DNA from: CBDCWA01 sp046048295
GTDB lineage: Bacteria; Pseudomonadota; Alphaproteobacteria; Rhizobiales; Hyphomicrobiaceae
DNA length: 7,519 nt
NCBI GenBank assembly: GCA_046048295.1
Contig: JBJOGJ010000192.1
Location: 1-7,519, forward strand
Direction: 5' to 3'
The notes beneath the pieces were generated by a model that saw nothing but the letters and a program-made list of their open reading frames with translations, was not told the DNA's origin and did not search any database. Position numbers and translations under genes: made by a program. How positions within the stretch are numbered: position 1 is the first letter of the stretch; each line of letters begins with the position of its first letter. Shown piece after piece: positions 1 to 5,882 of this stretch.

Positions 1-24
1 CAATTCGTGTGAGCGGAGTTGGTG

Positions 25-366
25 ATGCGTCGGTTGGTGTTGCTGTTGGTCGGGATCGTACTCATCGGTGCGGCGGCGGGGGCGTTTGCGTACCGTCAGA
101 TGCTCAGTGTCGAAGGCATGCGGGCAGAGCGCCCTGCTGCAGGCAAGCCGGCGCCGGTACGTACCGTGCTCATGCGCGGCACGGAGGTGTCCTACCCGAT
201 CGACGACACGGCGCCTGCTCGCAGCGCGGCTCCGGGGCGGCGCAATGTCGATTCGATCGAGATGTTCAATTTCGTCTTCAACCTGCTCAACGTGGTGGTC
301 GGCATCCTTGGCGTTTGGTTCGCGGGCCAGAGCCTGCGCGCGTCCGCCCCTCGGCAGGCAGCCTGA
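25..366 (+). CDS. Small two-helix membrane protein, function unknown
   Basis: A 113-residue protein that I do not recognise. The N-terminus (about residues 3-23, RRLVLLLVGIVLIGAAAGAF) is a strongly hydrophobic segment after two arginines, so it is a membrane anchor or uncleaved signal. A polar, Pro/Ala/Arg-rich middle (about 30-75) follows. A second hydrophobic stretch (about 80-102, containing FNFVFNLLNVVVGILGVWFAG) is probably another membrane helix, with a short basic tail. I chose the ATG at 25 because GGAG at 15-18 lies at normal ribosome-binding distance. In-frame TTG (19) and GTG (22) codons sit too close to that site. The gene may belong to an upstream operon that is out of view. It ends about 50 bases before the predicted purA promoter. 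The hydrophobic pattern supports a real gene; no function can be given. Confidence 0.6.
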   Translation: MRRLVLLLVGIVLIGAAAGAFAYRQMLSVEGMRAERPAAGKPAPVRTVLMRGTEVSYPIDDTAPARSAAPGRRNVDSIEMFNFVFNLLNVVVGILGVWFAGQSLRASAPRQAA

Positions 367-414
367 TCTCCGGTATCGCGGGTCAAAGTTACGCAGAATA
401 CCAGATTCCACGTG

Positions 415-442
415 GTGACAGGCTCGTTACATGCTCTATAAA
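415..442 (+). promoter_or_regulatory. Predicted sigma-70-type promoter of purA
   Basis: GTGACA at 415-420 (five of six to TTGACA) and TATAAA at 437-442 (five of six to TATAAT) are separated by 16 bases. This is the best promoter-like match in the gap before purA. It would start transcription near 449, giving a leader of about 65 nt that begins almost exactly at the hairpin at 451-475. Predicted by pattern only. Confidence 0.5.
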
Positions 443-450
443 CGAACTGA

Positions 451-475
451 AGCCCCGCTCGCCTGATGCGGGGCT
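451..475 (+). terminator. GC-rich hairpin between the membrane protein and purA
   Basis: AGCCCCGC (451-458) and GCGGGGCT (468-475) form a perfect 8-bp stem around a 9-base loop. The stem is typical of an intrinsic terminator, but the following bases (GTTGTGATT) are a poor T-tract. It may end readthrough from the upstream gene. Because the predicted purA start of transcription is just before it, it may instead be the 5' stem of the purA mRNA. Confidence 0.45.
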
Positions 476-513
476 GTTGTGATTCCGGCCGCACTTTTTC
501 GAGGTTGAGAGCG

Positions 514-1806
514 ATGACGAACGTCGTGGTCATTGGCGCGCAGTGGGGAGACGAGGGCAAGGGCAAGATAGTCGACTGGCTGTCCGAGCGGGCCGACGTC
601 GTGGTGCGTTTCCAGGGGGGGCACAACGCCGGCCATACCCTCGTCATCAATGGCAAGACCTACAAGCTGTCGTTGCTCCCGTCGGGTGTCGTCAGGCCCG
701 GCAAGCTCGGTCTCATCGGCAATGGCGTGGTGATCGATCCCTGGGCGCTCACGGAGGAGATCGAGCGTCTGCGCGGCCAGGGCGTGGCGATCGGCCCCGA
801 CAACCTGAAGATTGCCGAAAACGCCACGCTGATCCTGCCGCTCCACCGCGAGCTCGACCAGTTGCGCGAGGCGGCAGCCGGTGCTGGAAAGATCGGCACC
901 ACCGGCCGCGGCATCGGTCCGGCCTACGAGGACAAGGTGGGGCGCCGCGCCATTCGCGTGCAAGACCTGAAGACGCCCGAGACGCTCGCACCCAAGGTCG
1001 AGCGCATTCTCGTCCACCACAACGCGCTCCGTCGCGGGCTTGGCCAGCCAGAGGTTCGGGCCGAGGACCTGTTGAGCGACCTGCGCGAGATCGCACCCAA
1101 GGTTCTGCCCCACATTGCCGTATCCTGGGAACTACTCGACGACATGCGCCGGGCCGGCAAGCGTGTGCTCTACGAGGGCGCACAAGGCATCCTGCTCGAC
1201 ATCGATCATGGCACCTATCCGTTCGTGACATCGTCGAACACCGTGGCGGCCCAGGCTGCGACGGGATCGGGGTCCGGTCCAGGCAATATCAACTACGTTC
1301 TAGGGATCGCGAAGGCCTACACGACCAGGGTCGGCTCCGGCCCGTTCCCGACCGAACTCGACAACGAAACCGGCGAACTGATCGGCCAGCGGGGCCATGA
1401 GTTCGGGACGGTCACCGGGCGCAAGCGGCGCTGCGGCTGGTTCGATGCGTGCCTGGTGCATCAGGCGGCGGTGGTCGGCGGCATCGACGGCATTGCTTTG
1501 ACCAAGCTCGACGTGCTGGACGGACTGCCCGAGATCAAGGTCTGTGTCGGCTATATGCTCGACGGCGAGCGTGTCGACCGGTTGCCGGCGGGGCAGAACG
1601 CGCAGGCGCGTGTCGAGCCGATCTACGAGACGTTCGAGGGCTGGCAGGAGACCACCCGCGGGGCGCGCACGTGGGCGGAGCTTCCCGCTCAGGCTGTGAA
1701 GTACGTCCGCTCCATCGAGGGGCTCATCCGTCGTCCGGTCACGCTGCTGTCGACGAGCCCCGAGCGCGACGACACCATCCTGATGCGCGATCCCTTCGAA
1801 GGGTGA
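514..1806 (+). CDS. purA: Adenylosuccinate synthetase
   Basis: PurA joins IMP and aspartate using GTP to form adenylosuccinate, the first committed step from IMP to AMP, in the cytoplasm. The 430-residue length is normal for bacterial PurA. The GTP-binding GDEGKGK loop is at 12-18, with the catalytic Asp at 13. QGGHNAGHT is at 34-42, with the catalytic His at 41; both match the classical E. coli numbering. GTTGRGIGPAYEDK follows at 128-141, EGAQGILLDIDHGTYP at 221-236, GPFPTE at 276-281, TGRKRRCGWFD at 301-311 and LTKLDVLD at 329-336. The ATG at 514 gives the standard N-terminus MTNVVVIGAQWGDEGKGK; the in-frame upstream ATG at 466 lies inside the hairpin and would add 16 unlikely residues. 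It probably has its own promoter at 415-442. Its stop codon directly touches that of the convergent acetyltransferase gene. No key residue is missing. Confidence 0.98.
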   Translation: MTNVVVIGAQWGDEGKGKIVDWLSERADVVVRFQGGHNAGHTLVINGKTYKLSLLPSGVVRPGKLGLIGNGVVIDPWALTEEIERLRGQGVAIGPDNLKIAENATLILPLHRELDQLREAAAGAGKIGTTGRGIGPAYEDKVGRRAIRVQDLKTPETLAPKVERILVHHNALRRGLGQPEVRAEDLLSDLREIAPKVLPHIAVSWELLDDMRRAGKRVLYEGAQGILLDIDHGTYPFVTSSNTVAAQAATGSGSGPGNINYVLGIAKAYTTRVGSGPFPTELDNETGELIGQRGHEFGTVTGRKRRCGWFDACLVHQAAVVGGIDGIALTKLDVLDGLPEIKVCVGYMLDGERVDRLPAGQNAQARVEPIYETFEGWQETTRGARTWAELPAQAVKYVRSIEGLIRRPVTLLSTSPERDDTILMRDPFEG

Positions 1807-1809
1807 TCA
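1792..1809. repeat. Two abutting palindromes at the convergent purA/GNAT stop codons
   Basis: CCCTTCGAAGGG (1792-1803) is a perfect 12-bp palindrome encoding the last four residues of PurA. It is followed at once by the palindrome TGATCA (1804-1809), which is the purA TGA stop plus the reverse complement of the GNAT TGA stop. The RNA from either strand could form a short 4-bp hairpin with a UCGA loop. There is no T-tract, so terminator function is doubtful. Confidence 0.5.
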
Positions 1810-2328
1810 GGCGGGCCAGTGGCGCGGATCGAGGTCGGCCGTGACAGGCCCCGCAAAGCGGGTGAGCGCACCCTCGACAAGCTCGCAAGCCAGCACGCGC
1901 CGCGGATCGACCGGGCCGGGCAGCACGATCGCTCCGGGTGGCACACGGACGAAACCGAGCGGACCGTAATAGTCGAGGTCGCCAACCAGGATCACGAGTT
2001 CGATGCCGGCGCTCTGCAAGGCCGCCAGGGCGGCTGCGATCAGGCGGCGGCCGAACGTTAGGCGTTGATGGGCAGGATCGACTGCGAGCGGGCCCAGGAG
2101 CGCGGCGCCTGGCGCAGCGCCGATCAGCAGCGGCGTCATGCGGATCGAGGCGACGAGCGTTCCACCGAGCAGCATCAGCCGGCAGTAGGCCGACACGTCC
2201 GGCGTCCCCTCGCGTATGCGAAATGCCGTGCGCGCGAAGCGGCCGGGCCCGAACACGCGGTCGTGCAGCGCGCGGATCGCAGCCACGTCGTCAGGTTCGG
2301 CGGGGCGCAACGTTGCGCCCTCGGACAT
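1807..2328 (-). CDS. GNAT-family N-acetyltransferase
   Basis: A 173-residue protein of the GNAT fold, which moves an acetyl group from acetyl-CoA to an amine. It most resembles the predicted-acetyltransferase group around YhbS. Visible elements are the opening strand and helix ATLRPAEPDDVAAIRALHDRVF (about 5-26, positions only approximate), the central strand LLGPLAVDP (78-85) leading into the acetyl-CoA-binding motif A, and the late GDLDYYGPLGF segment (116-126), typical of this group. The motif A loop reads HQRLTFGRRLI (87-97). The usual Q/R-x-x-G-x-G/A would have Gly where Thr91 stands, while the last Gly (93) is kept, so CoA binding may be altered. The start at 2328 fits the conserved N-terminus, but its ribosome-binding site is weak; an in-frame ATG at 2403 would add 25 unconserved-looking residues. 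The substrate cannot be deduced. It lies downstream of the Nudix gene on the same strand but probably has its own promoter. Confidence 0.85.
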   Translation of the reverse strand: MSEGATLRPAEPDDVAAIRALHDRVFGPGRFARTAFRIREGTPDVSAYCRLMLLGGTLVASIRMTPLLIGAAPGAALLGPLAVDPAHQRLTFGRRLIAAALAALQSAGIELVILVGDLDYYGPLGFVRVPPGAIVLPGPVDPRRVLACELVEGALTRFAGPVTADLDPRHWPA

Positions 2329-2438
2329 TGTCGATGGGTCCAGGAAACCGGCAGTCGCGTGCACCCGGCGATCCTCGTCTGATTTCAGGTGGTGCGTCCG
2401 CATCGGGCTTCGGGCCCGGTCTCGCGCGAAAGCGGGGC

Positions 2439-2466
2439 ATTATCATATCGCCGCCCGCGCCTTCAA
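2439..2466 (-). promoter_or_regulatory. Predicted promoter of the GNAT gene
   Basis: Read on the minus strand, TTGAAG (2466-2461) and GATAAT (2444-2439) are separated by 16 bases: four of six matches at -35 and five of six at -10. The start of transcription would be near 2432, about 100 bases before the preferred GNAT start codon and about 30 before the alternative at 2403. It sits in the 157-base gap after the Nudix gene. Pattern-based only. Confidence 0.35.
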
Positions 2467-2485
2467 GAAAAACTGCGCACCAGGG

Positions 2486-2998
2486 TCACCAGGTCTCGCT
2501 GCCCGGCAGTCCGTTGAGGACTTCCGCGAGTCGTCGCCTGACAGGTCCGATCGTGCCTTCCGGCAGTTGGTCGATCGGGAACAGGCCGGCCTCGGCAATC
2601 TCGCTTGTCGGACGGAAGGCGGGTATTTGTTCCCATTCCCGCACGAGATAGAGGGCAATATGGTCCGAAGGAAAGGCGCGGAAGTTGGCATAGATGCCGA
2701 ACAGCTCGGGCGTACCGGTGATGACGACGCCTGCCTCCTCCTCAAGTTCTCGCTTCAGCGCCGTCAGTACGGTCTCGTTCTTCTCGACGCCGCCTCCTGG
2801 AAAGTGCCAGCCGGGCCGATAGGTATGGCGGATGAGTACGACATTGCCGTTCGGATCGAGGATGAGCCCCTGCGCTCCCATCGTGAGGCCGCGCGTGTTT
2901 CGCCAATAGCGCTGCATGGCCTTGACGACGAACTGTCGCCTCTTGCCTGCGCGCCGGTCATTGACGACGAAATCGATAATCGATTGCGATACCCGCAT
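2486..2998 (-). CDS. Nudix hydrolase
   Basis: A 170-residue Nudix-fold pyrophosphatase. These enzymes cleave a nucleoside diphosphate linked to some group X, using divalent metal ions. The Nudix box is complete at 69-91, matching GX5EX7REUXEEXGU: Gly69, Glu75, then RELEEEAGV at 83-91 with the metal-binding glutamates 84, 87 and 88. Before it lie the strand GLILDPNGNVVLIRHTY (44-60) and PGWHFPGGG (62-70). A C-terminal basic helix and the ending GLPGSETW complete a small single-domain protein. The first 27 residues are less typical; an alternative ATG at residue 28 (base 2917) would give 143 residues. I keep 2998 because a basic segment ahead of YWRNTRG suits this type of protein. The substrate cannot be told from the sequence. 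The gene is divergent from the metallophosphoesterase, with only 43 bases between the start codons. Confidence 0.92.
   Translation of the reverse strand: MRVSQSIIDFVVNDRRAGKRRQFVVKAMQRYWRNTRGLTMGAQGLILDPNGNVVLIRHTYRPGWHFPGGGVEKNETVLTALKRELEEEAGVVITGTPELFGIYANFRAFPSDHIALYLVREWEQIPAFRPTSEIAEAGLFPIDQLPEGTIGPVRRRLAEVLNGLPGSETW
2968..2988. promoter_or_regulatory. Palindrome near the Nudix/phosphoesterase divergent junction, possible operator
   Basis: AATCGAT (2971-2977), one centre base, then ATCGATT (2979-2985) make perfect 7-bp arms. After one mismatch the symmetry continues with CG (2968-2969) and CG (2987-2988). It lies in the first codons of the Nudix gene as annotated and 54-74 bases ahead of the phosphoesterase start, a fitting place for a regulator of the divergent pair. 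It could also be chance codon choice. Confidence 0.3.
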
Positions 2999-3041
2999 TC
3001 CATCTTGACCAGTTTGCTTCGGCAGCCTTTAGAAGGATGCC

Positions 3042-3965
3042 ATGAAAATCAGGATCGCCCATCTGACCGACCTGCACATCGGACCGATCGTCGGTTTCAC
3101 CCCTCGTCACTGGAATGTCAAACGTGCGCTCGGTTATGCCAACTGGCAACGCAAGCGCCGGAACATTCACCTTCCTGAGGTGATCGACCGCCTGGTTGGC
3201 GATATCAGGGAGCAAGATCCGGACCACTGGGTGATTACCGGGGATCTCGTCAACATCGGTCTTCCGGCGGAGTATGAACGGGCAGCACAATGGCTGCAGA
3301 GCCTCGGTCCGCCGGAAAAAGTCTCTGTGGTGCCAGGCAACCACGATGTCTACACGACACTGTGGACAGATCCTGGCAGCGCCCGCTGGCAGGCCTACAT
3401 GAACTCCGACCGATGGGGCGGGGGCCATGGTGGGGGCGAGGCCGAATTCCCGTTCGTCCGCAGGGTCGGCGAGGTCGCGGTGGTCGGCGTCAATTCCGCC
3501 GTGCCGACGCCGCCGGGACTGGCCACCGGGCTCGTCGGATGGCGGCAGTGCCACAGGCTCGAAGGTGCGCTTTCGGCGCTAGGCGCAACGGCGGCATTCC
3601 GGCTCGTCATGCTGCATCATCCGCCCCTGTACGGCCTTGCCGATTTCCGTCGCCGCCTCCGCGACGCACATGAACTCGAGGCCGTCCTGGCACATGCGGG
3701 TGCCGAATTGATTCTCTATGGTCACAACCACCGCAACAAACTCGACTGGTTCGAGGGTGGCGGCAAGCGGGTGCCGGTAGTCGGGCTCTGCTCGACGTCG
3801 AGCGGGCGATCCTGGCATGGTGAGGGGCTCGGCCGATACAACCTTTATGACATCGAAAGGCGGGCCGACGTATGGCGTATCGAGATTATCGGCCGCGGCT
3901 TGACGGATGGCAGCGACCGCATCGTAGAATTGGACCGGCATGTGCTCGAGGTGGATGCTGCATGA
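3042..3965 (+). CDS. Calcineurin-like metallophosphoesterase (class III / CpdA-type)
   Basis: A 307-residue metal-dependent phosphoesterase with every signature of the fold in order: D-x-H in HLTDLHIG (Asp10, His12), GD in VITGDLVN (67-68), GNHD (99-102), the histidine pair in LHHPP (192-193) and GHNH (227-230). These residues hold the two-metal centre. The family includes cyclic-AMP phosphodiesterase CpdA and many phosphodiesterases of unknown substrate, so the role here is uncertain. There is no signal peptide or membrane helix, so it should be cytoplasmic. A clear ribosome-binding site, AGAAGGA (3031-3037), precedes the ATG at normal distance. A Gly-rich loop (GGGHGGGEAE, 126-135) interrupts the middle. 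The promoter must overlap the divergent Nudix gene, since only 43 bases separate the two starts. The 40-residue membrane protein downstream is probably cotranscribed. Confidence 0.93.
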   Translation: MKIRIAHLTDLHIGPIVGFTPRHWNVKRALGYANWQRKRRNIHLPEVIDRLVGDIREQDPDHWVITGDLVNIGLPAEYERAAQWLQSLGPPEKVSVVPGNHDVYTTLWTDPGSARWQAYMNSDRWGGGHGGGEAEFPFVRRVGEVAVVGVNSAVPTPPGLATGLVGWRQCHRLEGALSALGATAAFRLVMLHHPPLYGLADFRRRLRDAHELEAVLAHAGAELILYGHNHRNKLDWFEGGGKRVPVVGLCSTSSGRSWHGEGLGRYNLYDIERRADVWRIEIIGRGLTDGSDRIVELDRHVLEVDAA

Positions 3966-4032
3966 CGAGCGTTCTGGTGGCACATGCAATGCGATGTCGG
4001 CGGCATTGTTCTGGTCAGGTAGGAAGGTGAAC

Positions 4033-4155
4033 ATGATCAGCGGAGAACCCGGCAAGGGGCCCCGTCCGAGGTCCATCCTCTGGCTGCTGATTCCGCTTGC
4101 CATCCTCGTAATCGTCGTGTTCTGGCTCGGCATCAATGGCCCGGTTTCTCCCTGA
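4033..4155 (+). CDS. 40-residue single-helix membrane microprotein
   Basis: A 40-residue protein: MISGEPGKGPRPRS, then a long hydrophobic helix (about ILWLLIPLAILVIVVFWLG, residues 15-33), then INGPVSP. The basic residues before the helix predict the N-terminus in the cytoplasm. A strong ribosome-binding site, AGGAAGGTGA (4021-4030), precedes the ATG; this and the clean helix argue for a real gene. Longer in-frame starts (3940, 3994) lack such a site, and the first overlaps the phosphoesterase. It follows the phosphoesterase by 67 bases on the same strand with no evident terminator, so the two are likely cotranscribed. The function is unknown; it could be a small regulator or partner of a membrane protein. 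Confidence 0.65.
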   Translation: MISGEPGKGPRPRSILWLLIPLAILVIVVFWLGINGPVSP

Positions 4156-4360
4156 TGGAGCCGCCAATCGGCCCACATCCCTGGTTACGGTTGTCACGTG
4201 ATGGAACAACGCGCGGACTTGTGAATTGACAAGCGTCGGGCAATGCCACCTCTGGCTATGGGATTAATCTGGCCCGGACGGCGACGGATCGGCCTACCGT
4301 GAACGTTGACGGGGCGGACGATTGGACAATAGCGGCTTAGCAAAATCTGGATAGGACGAA
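4156..4360 (+). other. Intergenic region before the S41 peptidase, weak promoter candidates
   Basis: These 205 bases hold no gene that I can support. A perfect TTGACA at 4226-4231 has no good -10 partner at 16-18 bases. TTGACG at 4306-4311 followed by AATAGC at 4328-4333 (16-base spacer) is a weak but better-placed promoter candidate for the peptidase. GTTGT (4190-4194) and ACAAC (4206-4210) form a small inverted repeat that surrounds most of the palindrome TCACGTGA (4194-4201). No convincing terminator follows the microprotein. Confidence 0.3.
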
Positions 4361-5752
4361 ATGCGCAGAACGTTCTCTTTTCGATCTTGCCCGCCGGGGC
4401 TCTTCACTGCTGCTGTGTCTGCTCTTTCAGCGGCCATCTTCGCTGCTTCGCCCGCCACGGCGGCGGGCCAACCGGTGCTGGAGTGGCAGCGTTCCGACGT
4501 GCTGCTATCCCGCGACGGGATCTGGCGGTCGCGCGGGTATGGCTGGATCTGGGAGGTGAAGCGCGGGCGCGTCCAGGCCTACGACGTTACAGCCAATACG
4601 TGCGTGCGCAACGGTTCTCCCGACGACCTGCCCGGCGATCTCATGGAGCGTATACAGATTGACAACGGCCGGAACGTCGTCCGTCTGTCGATCGACGACC
4701 CGAATTATCTCTACACTTTCGACCGGGTCGACCGGCTGCCCGAGGCATGCAGGCAACCGACGGCCAAAGGACCACGTGACGTTTTCCAGTCGGCGGTGGA
4801 GACGCTGTCCGCCCACTACGCGTTCTTTGACGTGCGCGGTGTGGATTGGGTCCGTCATGTCCGCTCGGTCAGGCCCAAGGTCCACGACGCAATGACCAAT
4901 CGCCAGCTCTTTGCGACGCTTTCCGACCTCATTGCGCCGATCAATGACGCACACGTGAACATTGCCGCCGAGTTCGACAACGACGAGTTCTATTTTCGTC
5001 CGCGCCGGCCGCGGAAGCCCGTGACGGAGGCCGACAGGATCCGGGCGCTTCGGACCACCGGCTACTGGACGAAGGACGTGGGCCCCATACTGCTCGGCAA
5101 GAATGCAAAGAGTGTCGGCGACGGTCGCATCAAGTACGGCTTGATCGGCGAAGACAAGGACATCGGCTACCTGATGGTCAGTTCCAGTGGCGGCACCCTG
5201 CGCCGGGCGCTCGGCAAGCCGCTGGACGACGCGCTCACGTTGTTCAAGGACACCAAGGCGCTCATCATCGACATCACGCGGAACTACGGCGGAACCGACA
5301 ACGCTGCTCGTGAATTCACGCGCCGGTTTCTCGACAAGCGCATCCTCGGCTACTATCGCTACGCGGCGGACGAACGGGGGGAGAAGCCGCAGGCCGTGTA
5401 CGTGGAGCCGAGCGAGCGCGTGCGATACACGAAACCGGTTTTTCTGATCTCCAGCCGGACGAGCATTTCCGCTGCCGAGCTGATCGTGCTGGTCTTGCGC
5501 GGTCTGCCGCACGTCACCCACATCGGTGAGCCGACGCGCGGCTCGTTGTCGGACGTACTCGGAAAGAAACTTCCCAACGGCTGGCGTCTCAACCTTTCCA
5601 ACGAGGTCTATGCCGACCGCGCGGGGAATGCGTGGGAAGGCAAGGGCGTACCGCCGGACGTTCCGGTCCTGATCTCGACTTCGGACGAAATATCCGCGCG
5701 CGACGTGCTGGCGGCGAACAAGGTTCTCGAGTTCATCCGCTCGCGGCTGTAG
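4361..5752 (+). CDS. Exported S41-family serine peptidase
   Basis: A 463-residue protein with a signal peptide: basic start MRRTFSFR, hydrophobic stretch about 14-30, probable cleavage after ATA or ATAA near 34-35. It should act in the periplasm or outside the cell. The S41 (C-terminal-processing/tricorn-like) core is visible: a helical part with INDAHVN (194-200, His198, the place of the usual D-x-H), the strand GYLMVSSSGG (269-278), IIDITRNYGG (302-311, the family's IDxRxNxGG) and SSRTSISAAE (364-373), where Ser370 is the likely nucleophile. GEPTRGSLSD (389-398) and a substrate-groove segment GKGVPPDVPV (427-436) follow. Residues about 40-130 form a separate N-terminal region that I do not recognise. 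I see no clear PDZ domain, unlike classical C-terminal processing proteases. The ATG at 4361 has AGGA at 4353-4356. The substrate is unknown, and the neighbours do not reveal it. No strong terminator follows before the riboswitch promoter. Confidence 0.88.
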   Translation: MRRTFSFRSCPPGLFTAAVSALSAAIFAASPATAAGQPVLEWQRSDVLLSRDGIWRSRGYGWIWEVKRGRVQAYDVTANTCVRNGSPDDLPGDLMERIQIDNGRNVVRLSIDDPNYLYTFDRVDRLPEACRQPTAKGPRDVFQSAVETLSAHYAFFDVRGVDWVRHVRSVRPKVHDAMTNRQLFATLSDLIAPINDAHVNIAAEFDNDEFYFRPRRPRKPVTEADRIRALRTTGYWTKDVGPILLGKNAKSVGDGRIKYGLIGEDKDIGYLMVSSSGGTLRRALGKPLDDALTLFKDTKALIIDITRNYGGTDNAAREFTRRFLDKRILGYYRYAADERGEKPQAVYVEPSERVRYTKPVFLISSRTSISAAELIVLVLRGLPHVTHIGEPTRGSLSDVLGKKLPNGWRLNLSNEVYADRAGNAWEGKGVPPDVPVLISTSDEISARDVLAANKVLEFIRSRL

Positions 5753-5846
5753 ATCCCGTTTGGATCACCGGCTGCGGAGATTGCGAATCGCATGTTGCGG
5801 TTTTGTCGCAGGCAAACGTCCGTGCGCGAGAAACGTGCAATTGTCG

Positions 5847-5876
5847 TTGACCCACCCTCGGCTGCTGGTGTCTGAT
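5847..5876 (+). promoter_or_regulatory. Predicted promoter of the riboswitch-receptor transcript
   Basis: TTGACC (5847-5852) and TCTGAT (5871-5876) are separated by 18 bases; matches are five and four of six. Transcription would start near 5882-5884, the very base where the riboswitch P1 stem begins. This agreement raises confidence above what the motif alone would give. Confidence 0.45.
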
Positions 5877-5882
5877 ACCTTA

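Noticed and set aside
1..12. Possible last codons of an upstream gene (CAA TTC GTG TGA)
   Set aside because: Three codons and a stop are too little to support a gene call. An upstream operon partner is plausible but cannot be shown.
615..621. Run of seven G bases in purA within the QGGH codons
   Set aside because: It is slippage-prone in principle, but the frame is intact and the residues are the conserved ones, so it is simply codon choice.
2404..2418. CGGGC-TTCGG-GCCCG hairpin in the gap between GNAT and Nudix genes
   Set aside because: The stem is only 5 bp with no T-tract on either strand, and such stems are expected by chance in GC-rich DNA.
2216..3178. Long plus-strand open frame (320 codons) across the GNAT and Nudix genes
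   Set aside because: It is antisense to two genes with clear family motifs, runs into the phosphoesterase, has no recognisable domain and lacks a good ribosome-binding site. It is a high-GC shadow frame.
4190..4210. GTTGT...ACAAC inverted repeat overlapping TCACGTGA
   Set aside because: The arms are short and not centred on the palindrome. There is no matching promoter nearby, so operator function is not supported.
4505..5521. 338-codon minus-strand frame opposite the S41 peptidase
   Set aside because: It is a shadow frame in GC-rich DNA. The opposite strand encodes a signal peptide and S41 motifs, while this translation shows no coherent fold.
5753..5846. Search for a terminator after the S41 peptidase
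   Set aside because: Only 4-bp stems such as TGCG...CGCA around GTTTTGT were seen. None is strong enough to annotate.
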